DNA of 64,000 bases from Neckera pumila (Eukaryota > Streptophyta > Bryopsida > Hypnales > Neckeraceae), in NCBI GenBank assembly GCA_963969595.1, contig OZ018417.1, positions 8,682,501 through 8,746,500 on the forward strand. Direction: 5' to 3'. Below, piece by piece: positions 47,397-58,722 of this stretch. Under the pieces are notes generated by a model. The model was not told the origin of the DNA and did no database searches. It saw nothing but the letters and a program-made list of their open reading frames with translations. Position numbers and translations under genes: made by a program. Numbering within the stretch: position 1 is the first letter of the stretch; the number at the start of each line of letters is the position of its first letter.

Positions 47397-47563
47397 TACT
47401 CCATCATGGGGTAGACAAAACATGCAAATACAAAAGAAAACTCAATTATTCATCGAATAGTGTGCATATTCATCTAAAAATAAATAGGTCAATCCAAGAT
47501 TTGGTGACAATTTAACAATTTCAATTAGTGATTTCCATCCATTGAGAAAGAAACAATCTATTG

Positions 47564-48500
47564 TTAACCCCTAAAGGACCGAGGCCCTTTTTCTGCCAAA
47601 AACACTCAAAACTGCCATTTCTATAGCAAAAAGTAAAAAATTTGAAAAATGTTTTTTTTTTCACATCTAACCGTAGGATCTTACACCTAACTAGTATAAG
47701 AGTATGTGGAAATAATTTTAGAATTTTTGATTGCATAGATTGCAAGATATCTACATTTAAAGTGAAGAAAACAAGTTTTTCAACACATTGCGGGACTAGA
47801 TTTTTTGACTTTGAACATTTTTAACTTAAAATTTTTGCACTATAGAGTTTTGACCTTTAAATCTTTGTAGTGTAGAATTGAGATGAGAGTCTAGGGAAAA
47901 AAATAAAGTTCAAAAAAACTTAATTATCATTCTTTAAAAAATTGTTAAATAGAAGTAGGTACAAGATAGAAGCAAAATCTAAAATATTCGTATATTTTAG
48001 ATGGAATTAAAATGCACTAATCCAATGGTGAGATTGTTCTAAGAAGTAATATAATCCATGGAAAAAAAAAAACTGAAAAATTTGAAAAATTGATTCAGAA
48101 ATGCATCCTACAAGTTATTTTTTTCAAGAAGATGCTCTAATTGCCCAAAAAACAAGAATGTCCATAACTTTCTCATAACAAATCCAAATGAAATGAATCA
48201 AAGCTTTCCAAATAGACAAAAATATAATCTATGAGAAAAAAAATATTAAAAAAAAAATTCAAATTTTTGTCCATTTTTTTGTTGTTGCCCGGACTACCCG
48301 CCGTCCCCTGTTTTGAGCTTATTTGGTCATAACTTTTGTTCCCGGGCACCGATTGTGAAAAAAATTATATTCCCACAAAGCTAATCAGATTTTCTACCTC
48401 CAATAAAAGTTTCAAAAAATCAAAAGAAAATTTCAGCCCGTAGGTACCTGCCCAAAACTACATTTGTCCCCTGAAGGGGCAATGGTCCTTTAGGGGTTAA
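47564..48500 (+). mobile_element. TTAA/CCCCTAAA-family element, copy 6 (937 bp)
   Basis: Left TTAACCCCTAAAGGACC, right GGTCCTTTAGGGGTTAA: perfect 13-bp inverted repeats (CCCCTAAAGGACC) between two TTAA sequences. The interior matches copy 2 in reverse orientation. No transposase frame. Confidence 0.8.
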
Positions 48501-48559
48501 GAGTTCCCTTGAAGTTCTTTTGTATCGCTTTTGAATGAGTTATCACGAGATCCTACCAT

Positions 48560-48921
48560 TAAATTTTTCAATGTAGTCATTTATTTCTATTAAGGTAAGA
48601 TGCTCTAAAAGTGACCATTTAAGGGTTGGTCCACCTTTTTCGTAGGTTGCACAAATAGAAATATTTTTCACTCATTTTTCAGAGAAAGAAAAATCGATGA
48701 AGAACTTAACACAAGTGGTTTCATATTTTTGAAGCATTTTTTAATTAGTTATGAATTTCCTAGATTTCTGTTGTAAGTACCTATAATTTGTGACCTTAGG
48801 TCTCCCAAAATGCATCCACTTACAACTTCTAAAGTGATTTGAGGAAATCAAGGCCAATGATTGGCTCTTGCAATAAAGAATACTTTTTGGGGGGTGTCAA
48901 TCAATGACTAAAGTGGTCCAT
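48560..48921 (+). repeat. Background repeat R3, copy carrying the TTAA element at 48922
   Basis: Shared with 51000-51293 and its continuation 51941-52010: AAGGGTTGGTCC.CCTTTTT, AGAAAGAAAAATYGATGARGAA, CAAGTGGTTTC.TATTTTT, GATTGGCTCTTGCAA and TCAATGACTA.A.T.GTC. A partial copy lies near 50330-50640. It supplies related empty sites for the TTAA-element insertions. Confidence 0.65.
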
Positions 48922-49612
48922 TTAACCCCTAAAGGACCAAACACCATTTTTTTGGCAACATAGTGATTTTGGGCAGCTCACTACAAACGGAGTTTTTAGT
49001 TTTTTTCTTTGAAAACTTCACAAAACATGTGCCCAAGGAGTACCTTTAAGGTCCAACAATTCTCATAACTTTTGACTACACGGTAAAAAAGTTATTGCAT
49101 GATATGTAATTTTCCATGTTTGGCAAGCAGCTTGGGCAGCTCAAAAAACTCCTTCAAAAATTACTTTTTTGAAATATGAAAAAGTTGGAAGTAGTTCTAG
49201 GGAAACATTTAAGAGTGGAAAAGTTTGAATCACTCTAGAGACTCCATACCTAGCCACAAACTGGGATTCCTAATAACTCTCACCTCATTAAACAAAATGG
49301 AGTGATTCAAACTTTCCAAATCTTAAATGTTTCCTTGAAACCACGTCCAAATTTTTCATTTTTCAAAAAAGTAATTTTTTAAGGGGGGTTTTGAGCTGCC
49401 CAAGCTACCCGCCGAACGCGGAAAATTACATATCATGCAATAACTTTTTAACCATGTAGTCAAAAGTTATGAAAATTGTTGGACCTTAAAGCTACTCCTT
49501 GGGCACATGTTTTGTGAAGTTTTCAAAGAAAAAAAATAAAAACTCCGTTTGTAGTGAGCTGCCCAAAATTGCTATATTGCCAAAAAATGGTGTTTGGTCC
49601 TTTAGGGATTAA
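48922..49612. mobile_element. TTAA/CCCCTAAA-family fold-back copy 7 (691 bp)
   Basis: Left TTAACCCCTAAAGGACCAAAC, right GTTTGGTCCTTTAGGGATTAA. Unlike the other copies, the whole element is an inverted repeat: arms of about 310 bp mirror each other (GATTTTGGGCAGCTCACTAC, ACATGTGCCCAAGGAGTA, AAAAAGTTATTGCATGATAT) around a spacer of about 65 bp near 49240-49304. Flanks joined across one TTAA match the related repeat at 51966-52010. Confidence 0.85.
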
Positions 49613-51293
49613 AGACCAACTCATATCTATTCAATACCATTTTGTAGGGTTGATTTGAAGAAGCCGATTGCTTTTAGAGCATATTACCTTAGAGCACTCA
49701 ATCCCAATTTAACCATTTTTGCAACGTTCTATTTCACAATATTAAGAAAGTTTAGGAATTAAACACCTATAAAATTTGGATGTGTATCAATTACTTTAGA
49801 TGGTTGGGAGGGGCTTATCAAGAAATTATGAACTTTGGGATCAGGGTTTTTTTCTTAGGCAATTTAATGCCCAATTTCCTCAAAAAAAATGTGCCACTTC
49901 AAGCCTATAGAAAAAAAAGGAGGTAAATGTGTTAAAAAATGCCAAACTGTAATGATGGCCGTGCACACTATTGCCACAATGCTTCCTAAACCTCATTTCA
50001 TCCATCCAGCAGAGCCAATATATACAAAATTTGCATACAAAAATTATATATTTAAAATTGCATACTCCAAATTGGTCTCTTTTAATTGAAACCCCAAAAT
50101 GAAGGAGCCACAAAACTCAGAACCTTCTTGAAAGAAAGGCCACATAACCATTTGTCCAAAATCCCCCCCAAAAAAAACTTCTTGGGATGATTGTGTATTA
50201 ATTAATGGAAATTCATTCTAGGCTCTCATTTTCATGTTTGAAGAGTATAAATTTTAGGTACGGACTAATTTCAGTAACAGGATCCTACTTAAGTGTAATT
50301 TCCTTAGCTTTCCTTGGGACTCTACATTGATTTCTCCTATTAAGGTAGTCTCTCTTAACCGACCATTTAAGAGCTGATTGCCTTTTTGAGGGAAACTAAA
50401 CTCCTTGAAATAATTTTCAGTTAATCTCTGTAGGAAGAAAAATGGAATTGGCATCTAATCCAAGTCGTTTCATATTTTTTGGACCTTTGTGGAATTAGTT
50501 ACAAATTTTTAAAGTTGAAATGCAAGGGTCATTAAAACCGACCACCTCCTAAAATGTACACTGCTAGTGCATTGAAGAAAGCAAAATGTACTACTATGTT
50601 ATGATCGCTTTTAGAGCCTGTTCACTTTTAAGAGCATACTACTTTAGTGAAGGAGCAAATTCAACCTCACCTAAAGATCATTCTAGTGTTACCACAAAAT
50701 TTTATTTAAATTGTGCAAATTAGCACAGTACTGACAATGTTATTTCAACTTACATCAATTCAAAATAATAGAGTGACTTCAATAAACTAGTGTCAAATTT
50801 GTATAGTAGACTTGTTGCACTAACTGGCAAGAAAAATCAATTGATCAAAATCCACTCTTGCTTTTTTTGTACTATAAAAGTAAGGGACGCTTTACACCTA
50901 GAGATTGGACCATTCCTTTTAGAGCCGATTGTACAAATTTCAACCATTTGTCCAATCGCAAGCAAGGATTTTGGGCCTCGTACACAATAAATTGGCCCAA
51001 CCTCTAAGGTAGGAGGCTCATCTAAGAAATGGAGCATCTAAGGGTTGGTCCGCCTTTTTTATGTATTTCCTTGGACTAGAATATTTTTTTGCTCTTTTTT
51101 TAGACAAAGAAAAATTGATGAGGAATCTAACCCAAGTGGTTTCGTATTTTTCCAAGCATTTTTGAATTGTTTATGAATTTTCAAACAAGTTGGGTCATAG
51201 GTCCCTATTTGTGAGCCTAGATCTTTCATAAACGGTTCACTTGCAAATCTAAATAAAAATGGGGAAAGCAAAGAGAGTGATTGGCTCTTGCAA
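49613..51293. other. Repeat-derived AT-rich sequence, no gene
   Basis: Contains further copies or fragments of repeat R3 (50330-50640, 51000-51293). The block near 50550-50680 is the reverse of 24130-24250. Short frames match no family. Confidence 0.45.
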
Positions 51294-51940
51294 TTAACCC
51301 CTAAATGCCCAAGGCCTGTTTTGGGCTTCCTAGAATTTGCTCTAAATTGAACAAAATGCCAACATCTTGATAAGTTGTATCAAATTTTTTTGAATTGTAT
51401 CCATGCAAATTCAAACTGGACATGTTAGAAATCTCATAGGAAATGAAAACACAACAATATCACTTATGGAGTGAAAGATTATGATGTTTGACCATGAGGG
51501 TGCTAAAACTGCAAAAATCTTTCAATCTTCTTTACACAAGTCAAATCTAAAAAGTTGCTAACCAAAAAATTATGAGGTTAAAGGCCCTAACTTATATAAC
51601 CCCGATCAATTTATGGCTTCTTAAAATCTACTCTACAATTTTTTTACAATTTTTTTAAATGAATTTTGAATGTGATTTTTTCTCCAAGATCTCGTGTATT
51701 TGAGGCTCATTTCCAAAGAACTCTCAACACTACAGGAAGTCAAGATTGCAATGGGTATCCTTGTACAAAAACTTGAATAGAAAAATCACTATCATTTATT
51801 TTCAAGATCAGATTTTTGATGCTAAAATTAGACTTTGAGAAGAACTTTTTAAAAATATAAACTACTAAAAATAGCAACTTGGTTTGGTTTCATTTAACTG
51901 CAAACACCAGATTTGGGTGCCTTGGGCATTTAGGGATTAA
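51294..51940 (+). mobile_element. TTAA/CCCCTAAA-family element, copy 8 (647 bp)
   Basis: Left TTAACCCCTAAATGCCCAAGG, right CCTTGGGCATTTAGGGATTAA. The interior matches copies 4, 5 and 9. It sits inside repeat R3 right after GATTGGCTCTTGCAA; the related copy at 48860-48890 has the same sequence without the insertion and with a single TAAA at the site. Confidence 0.85.
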
Positions 51941-52722
51941 TAAGACTTTTTTTCCTTGATTCATTCAATGACTATACTAGTCAATTTCAGAACCAACTTA
52001 TGTCCATTTCACAGCTATTTATAGTGTCCATTTTTAATGCCCGCTTTGTTTTACAACCTCCTACCTAAAGGTCCATTCCCACCTGGTGTTTGCAAACATT
52101 ATGTGCTGAAAGATAAAACTTCAGCATTAAAAGGAAATAATTTTTTGTAGTGATTGTTTCTTAGTGAGCTGCAGTTCCCACATAATTGCTAATTTGTTCA
52201 GCAGTTGTGAGGGACCTGATGTACCCCGCACATCAGTCCAATTACCGATTTTGATCCGATGGCCAAAAATAATCAAAATTCCAAACTTTAAAAGATTTTG
52301 AAAATCAACTAGTCACCTTCCCAAATCCAAAAACAAGGAATTGTAAAGAAAATCCAAATATTGGAAATGGATTCACTACAAATCAATGCCAACACATGTT
52401 TGCTCTAAACAATGAGTGGAGAGATTGTTCTTATATTGAAATTCATTGTCCATCATGGATCTTCAAAGGGTATGGGACAATTAGAAGATGAGAGCTTCAC
52501 CACTCATTGTCAAAACACAGGAATTGTGTGCAATGTAGGATTTCAAACCTCATGTAGGCATAGTAGAATAACTTTTTTCAAGAAAGTTTGAATTAAGAAA
52601 AGTTGGTAAATCAAACTAACTTTCATCTTCAAAAATCCGTTTGAGATTCCAAGCCTCCAATCAAAAGTTTGGGACAAAATTCAGAGAAGGATTGAGACAA
52701 ACTCCTCAAGTTTCATTGCATA

Positions 52723-53516
52723 TGAATCCCTAAATGCCGGAAGCCTTTTTTGAGCTTCTTTAAACTTGTCCAAAATTGAACTAAAAGCCAACATTTTGAT
52801 GAATTTTATCAAATTTTTAATGAATTTTAACCATACAAATTCAAACCAAACATGTTAAGTATCAAATAGGAAAAGAAAAGTTTAACAATATTATTTACAC
52901 TACAAAGAAACAAGGTACAAATGACTTGTCCACAATGATTGTAGTAGTCATTTGTTGTCCACAATGACTGCAAAACAATCATTTTGCAATCATTGTTGTG
53001 TTACAATTATTGAGGACAAGTCATTTATATACTTGTTTTTTTGTAGTGTTATAAATTGAAAGATTATAATGTTTGATTATGAGGGAGTTAAAACTATGAA
53101 ATCAATTTGAAGTCTTTCCATCTTCTTTTCATATGTCAAATCTAAAAAATTGGCCACCAAAAAAATATGAGGATTAAAGGGCAGAACATGCATAACCCCA
53201 ATCAATTTATAGCTTCTCAAATTCTATTCTTTTATTTTTTTAAATGAATTTTTCATGTGATTTTTTCTTTTAAGATCTAGTGTAATTGAGAGCCCTCAAC
53301 AGTAGAAAATCAAGATTTGCAATGGATAGCCTTGCAAAAAAACTTGAATAGAAAATTCACAATCATTCATTTTCATAGATTTTTGGTGCTAAGATTAGGC
53401 TTCCAAAAAACATTCAAAAATAAAATCTATTGAAAATAGTAACTTAGTTAGGTTTTATTTAACTTCATAGATTTGTCAACAAGAGAATTTGGTACATCAA
53501 GCATTTAAATGATTAA
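52723..53516 (+). mobile_element. TTAA/CCCCTAAA-family element, copy 9, with nested MITE
   Basis: The left end is degraded (TGAATCCCTAAATGCCGGAAG); the right end is AAGCATTTAAATGATTAA. The interior aligns with copies 4 and 8. Without the 151-bp insertion at 52898-53048 and its extra 3 bp the length is 640 bp, the same as its relatives. Confidence 0.7.
52898..53048. mobile_element. CACTA-type MITE, 151 bp, TTA target duplication
   Basis: Begins CACTACAAAGAAACAAGG and ends CTTGTTTTTTTGTAGTG. The inverted repeat continues inward through AAATGACTTGTCC. It is flanked by TTA at 52895-52897 and 53049-53051. CACTA ends plus a 3-bp duplication define the En/Spm class, and relatives of the host element (51450-51480) lack the insertion. 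It has no coding capacity, so it must be mobilised in trans. Confidence 0.9.
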
Positions 53517-53835
53517 GGTAGGTACCCGCCAAACCACCAATTCTTGCTACTCTGCCTAGTTACTATTATTATTAGACAAGTCAAAATTTCATAATTTCTT
53601 TTTGGCAAGTGAAAGGAGCTTCCAACACATCAAAAAATGCTACATTTGAATATTGTATGCAAAAGTCATGATGGGTTAAAGCTTTTTTTGATAGAGGTTA
53701 TAAAATTGTTTCTTTTATATACTAAGGTACGTATTGATTTTGAAGATGTACACTAAAAGTTATGTCTACATGAAGCTAATGTATTTATCTATTTTCAATA
53801 AACCTGATTAAAAATTGAGATCATATAACGCAAAC

Positions 53836-53883
53836 CGAACTCTCATTTATCTCCCAAGGAGACAAAGGGTCCTATAGGGTTAA
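53836..53883. repeat. Isolated TTAA-family terminus
   Basis: CTCCCAAGGAGACAAAGG followed by GTCCTATAGGGTTAA resembles the reversed end of copy 2 (TTAATCCCTAAAGATCC..CTCCTTGGGGGA). No partner end was found. Confidence 0.4.
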
Positions 53884-54619
53884 ATAATTATTTAGCAGAG
53901 AATGTTGGATTTGCCTTCCGAATTTGTAATTTATACTTTTGGTCCCTCCTTTTGCTTGTAGGTTAAAACTATAAAATACTCTTGCCTTAGTCTTCTTTGT
54001 ACTCTCTTTTTCTAATAGAATCCTCTTCTCATCACTTCCATCTAATATACAAAATAAATAAACAAAAATCTTATTGCAAATCACCATTTGCGTTAATCCT
54101 AAAATACTAGAAAATCCAAAAGTGACCAACAGATGACTTCCTACATCACTGTAGAAATGAAGAATGTACCTATTGGTTCATAAATTACATCATTTTTGAC
54201 AAAGTACCTTGGTGATAAGTTTCTTCTTCCTAAAATTAAAGATTCCAAATAAGTGCACTTTGTGGATGAAATAATCAATAGAATTGCACTTCTTATTGCA
54301 CGAAGTCAAAGAAAATGTTCTTCCCAATCCCTCTTAGCATTTTGGCCCTAACTTTTGATTGGAGGCTCAAAATCTCAAACGGATTTTTGGAGATGAAAGT
54401 TAGCTTGATTTACTAACTTTTCTTCGATAAAAGTTTTTTGGAAAAAGTTATTCTACTAAGCCTACATGAGGCTTGAAGTTCTACATTTAACACAATTCCT
54501 GCATTTTACTTAACTAGGTATGAGTGGTTGAGCATCTCCTAATCCTAGTTTACATATCCCACATGGATTGTTCTACTTCCCATCACCCCACTCGTATAAA
54601 GAGATTGCCTAGACACTCC

Positions 54620-54691
54620 CACTCACACCGATGGCAACTTACAAATCTATGTAAAGTGGTATAGAATTGTAAGTCACCATTGGTGTGAGTG
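54620..54691. repeat. 72-bp near-perfect hairpin
   Basis: Arms CACTCACACC.ATGG..ACTTACAA and TTGTAAGT..CCAT.GGTGTGAGTG pair around a short loop near 54645-54665. The size fits a tiny MITE or a small-RNA hairpin. Nothing in the sequence decides between these. Confidence 0.6.
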
Positions 54692-55337
54692 TGAACCAAT
54701 TGTTTAAAGTAATTGCCAAAAAATATCAATACTTCTGATTTTTCCTAGATGAATATTGCTAATTTTAGCCTTGAGCAGCCATTGTTCTTATGTAATGGGC
54801 TGTCGACCAGGCATGTTGATAAAAGCGGCTTTCAATAGCTGGAATCTTCATTATCAGAAAAATTCAAAGTTTTTATTACAGAATATTGTTGCAGTGGTGG
54901 GCCAATGATACAGAAGTCATAAGGTGGATACACCCAAAACCGTCACAAATTGGTACTATGCCTAGTTTTTGTTACTAGGTTGATCAGATTTTCATATTGT
55001 CTTATTGGCAAGTGAAAGGAGGTTCCAAGGCACCAAAGAACTTAGCATTTGGATATTGTATGCAAAAATTATTAAGGAACAAAGTTTGATTCTAAAAGCG
55101 TTTTTTCCACATAGGTATAGAACTGATTTTGGAGATATACAGAGTATATAGATGGCGGTTTAAAGTCAGTGGCGCATTTGGGTGTACCCACCTTAAATGG
55201 TCGTAAGAGCGCTCTCAGCTCGATGTTACCTCAGCTGCCATGTAGGTTCGGTAGATATCCGAGCACTTTGGTGGGCACACTTGACAATTTCCAACTGATT
55301 TAATGCCCCTATAAGGCCAGGTGGGAACGGACCTTTA

Positions 55338-57782
55338 CCATACCCAACGCCATTCTTCAACAGTTGAGATTTGTGAAAGGCAGTTACATGGAACCCAACA
55401 AAGTTATATCTTAATAGCACAAACTGCTCAGAATGTCAAAAAGTGGTGCAATAATAGAAGACTGTTCCTACTTGTATTTTGACCATTTGGGCTGCTCTAG
55501 GGCTACTAACAACACCGACATTGCATGCGGACTATCCAAGTACGAAGTAGTATTTTTTGGGTTCATTTGAGGTGATGCTCAATTTTTTGTACCAATTTTG
55601 ACTGGTTCTGTGAGTGCTTGGGGGTTTGAGCCCCGAATTTTGGTTACATCCATGACGAAAATGGCGTTCTGATATTTATACTAGTGTGCCCTTTGTCGTT
55701 GCCACATCAAAAATAAAAGTAGAAGTATTTTTGTTTATTTTTTAATTCATAAAAACTTCAAAATTCAATAACTTTTACACCGTAGGTCCAAACGTCATGA
55801 AGCAAAGCCCGTACACCCCTCCTTGCCACGGGCTTTCCTACGGTACAAAGAACATGACCGAGGGACACACGGTCTAGGAGATCTCAACGTAATAAAAAAA
55901 CCCAAAAAAGCAGCCTAACTTAAGGTATGGATTGTAAGTCCCTTCTCACTTGCAAGTATAATTGTTGCTTTTTGGATTGAATTGTCCCACAAGGACAACA
56001 ATCCGACAAACAAAAATAGGAAGGATTGTAACGTTGTTTGCTAATGATGTTTACTAATGAGGCAGGGGTTCTTTTTGTATGATTGGAAAAGGGGACCTGT
56101 AATGAATAAAATTGTCCTACTGATGACTCTTCAACCAATTCCAATCCTTGCATTAACTAATGATAAGGACCACTTTAGACTACGGTGGAGAAGTGCATCG
56201 GTTGTTCAAGAAGTTTGGGCCAATATATGGTTATTTGAGGCCACCCGTGAGATGTTGAACAAGATGGAAAGTTAATAAAATAATGCCTCAAAAAGTCTTG
56301 AACGGTTGCAGTATAAACACCAACCGGAGATGTCTTTTGGCCAACTTCACAAATTAAGATCCACCGGTGAACTTTAGCAACAAGAGAATTTGGGCTGGAC
56401 ACAATAGGAACTATATCCCCTTTGCTAAAAATTATCTCATATTCTTTGTATGCTTGCAATGCTTGCAATGGAGACAATATTCCCATTGTATTTTAACATA
56501 ATCATACAGTGAACAAGACTACAATAGACTTTTGTTTGGCATCCATTTGTCATAGGAAAGAAGATTAAGATTGATACATAATGCTGCAAAGGTTTTCAAT
56601 GAATTTTGTTACAAACAACAAATATGTTGTTTCTAAAGTGTTTGATGCAGAAATAATACAATTTCTTACAATTTTGGAAATGGACTTGCACTAGTGTAAA
56701 AAGAATCAAAACTCAACAAAATTCAATACCATATGCGATCATAAGATTGGTTGGACCCTCTTGGATGATAATGTGGAAATTTCATTTTAATAATAAAGTT
56801 CAAGCCGTTGCTTCTATACTAAACATAGAAAAAATTCAAAAATGTAGATTTCAATTCAATATAAAATAAAAAACTGCAATTTTTATGAATCAATTTAGAC
56901 TTACATCGAACTTGCCCTCCACTTGATGTAGTTCTTTTAAAGTGTACCTTTACATTTTAATTGATTTTGCATCCTTTAGTAATACTAAAATTGTGATAAA
57001 ATAATATTTGTTGTAAATGAGGATATAAAACTAACTAAATTGTTACAATTCAACTTGTTGCCAAGGATGTTGAAGCCATTCTTGTTTCAAATTAGTCCAT
57101 TCACGTTTTGATTTTCTACATATATGTGTAGAGCCGCATAGAAGGTTATATCGCAAAAATAACAATGATTGCGGGCAAAGGAATTATAAATGTGACCAGA
57201 CTTGACGGTGAATAATTCTAGAAATAGATTTCTATTTTTTTTAACTATTCAATTATTTTTTGAAAAAAAAATTTGCAAAATATTTTTCTTTTAATCATCT
57301 TTCAAACTTTTTTAGAAAAATAAATATTCAACAAAGAAAATGTGCTCGATTCTACCTCTTACTAATATAGTGGACATGAAAAATCATGTTTTCATTACAT
57401 TCTAGTGTAGAAACAAGCGGCAACTTGAATAATCCTAGGCGGCAATCTTCATGAAATGTGAATGGATGAAAAGGACTAATAATCAAGGTAACATTATGTA
57501 AATAACACACTATGCGGGATTTATGGCAATGAATTTTTTTTATAAGTTCTTGAGAATGTTGGAACCATTCATTTCCTAGGCCGGCAACTCAAAGATTTTT
57601 CTCTAACATTCAAAATAAACTAGGGTTGAAGGTAATTTTATGTAAATTAATATGTACGGAATAATACAATTAGAGAGTGACTAATTCAAAAAAAGTGTTG
57701 TCATATCCATAAAACATTTTTTTTTGATGCTGAGCAATTAGATTTTTCAATCAAATTAGCACCAATTATAGATTTGAACACT
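55338..57782. other. Intergenic repeats, no gene seen
   Basis: No recognisable coding sequence. Frames of 70-100 codons near 55920-56490 show no family resemblance. Confidence 0.45.
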
Positions 57783-58532
57783 TTAATCTCTATTGATCCA
57801 AGTGACCATTCTTTGGTCGTTGCCCCTATTTTTTCAGCTACCCGTTCTCATATTTTGAGTTTTTTGAAAAATAAAATTTATTTTTGAAAATTAGACTGCA
57901 ATACAAATCCAATGGAGGTGGTTTCATCAAATTTTGAGTTAAACTCCGCCTTGTGGAATTTATCAAAGTTAAATGGTGTAGTGTAGTTTACAGCTCGTTC
58001 TTCTTGTATTTGGTTTGGGCATGGACAAAAAATTTAGTCAACCAATGTGCTTCTTGCCCAACTCATAAAGGGCAGTACCAAGGATTTCAAGGAGAAGACA
58101 AGTGTCCCATTCTTTTTTCTCTTGCAAACACTGTTCAAATTTTAGTGACCATCGTGCATTGCAAGCTTGACCATGAATTGTAAAATTCTTGGAATGCTAT
58201 GAAATTTTACCTGTACATTTTCAACTCTCTTATCTTTCATTGAGCACAAAAAGTCATCATTTCAAAATATTCTCACAAAGATATGCTCCTTCAAAGTAGG
58301 ATGCCCTATATTTTCATTGACCCTCGAAAAATTTCAAAATTAAATATCTCCTAAACCATGTAGTCAAATAATTTGAAATTTTTGGACGTGCTCAATTCTA
58401 ATATTAACTTCAAGATCCTTTATAGTTACATTCTATCTGATCTCAAGAAAAAATGAGAGAAAAGATTGCTCAAGTTGTTGGCAATTTTGGCCCATTTTGA
58501 AAGAATACCCCCCTTGGGTCATTAGGGATTAA
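57783..58532. mobile_element. TTAA/CCCCTAAA-family element, copy 10 (750 bp, diverged)
   Basis: Left TTAATCTCTATTGATCCAAG, right CTTGGGTCATTAGGGATTAA, a diverged inverted pair flanked by TTAA. The interior differs from the other subfamilies. A 76-codon frame inside (57953-58183) is not assigned to any family. Confidence 0.55.
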
Positions 58533-58722
58533 CTTCAAAAAATTTGCCATCAAAGATAGTCTAGTTGTATACAAGCTAAAAAATTGTTACTAAAAATTTG
58601 TAGTATATATAATCAACTGCTAAATGACTTCCAGGTCAGTTAATTGTATTGACACATCAATAAATTGAATATTCCAAGTACAAAAAACCAAGGATATAAA
58701 AGCTCCTCAAATTCTATTTGTA

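Larger units (their letters stand above)
52066..55337. mobile_element. Large nested fold-back unit (~3.3 kb) with AAAGGTCC.TTCCCACCTGG ends
   Basis: The ends at 52066-52086 and 55317-55337 are 21-bp inverted repeats with one mismatch. Inner arms also pair: 52500-52690 (CCTCATGTAGGC, CTAACTTTCATCTTCAAAAA, TTGGAGGC reversed) against 54350-54490. The centre carries the TTAA-family element at 52723-53516, itself holding a CACTA-type MITE. No transposase is seen. Confidence 0.55.
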
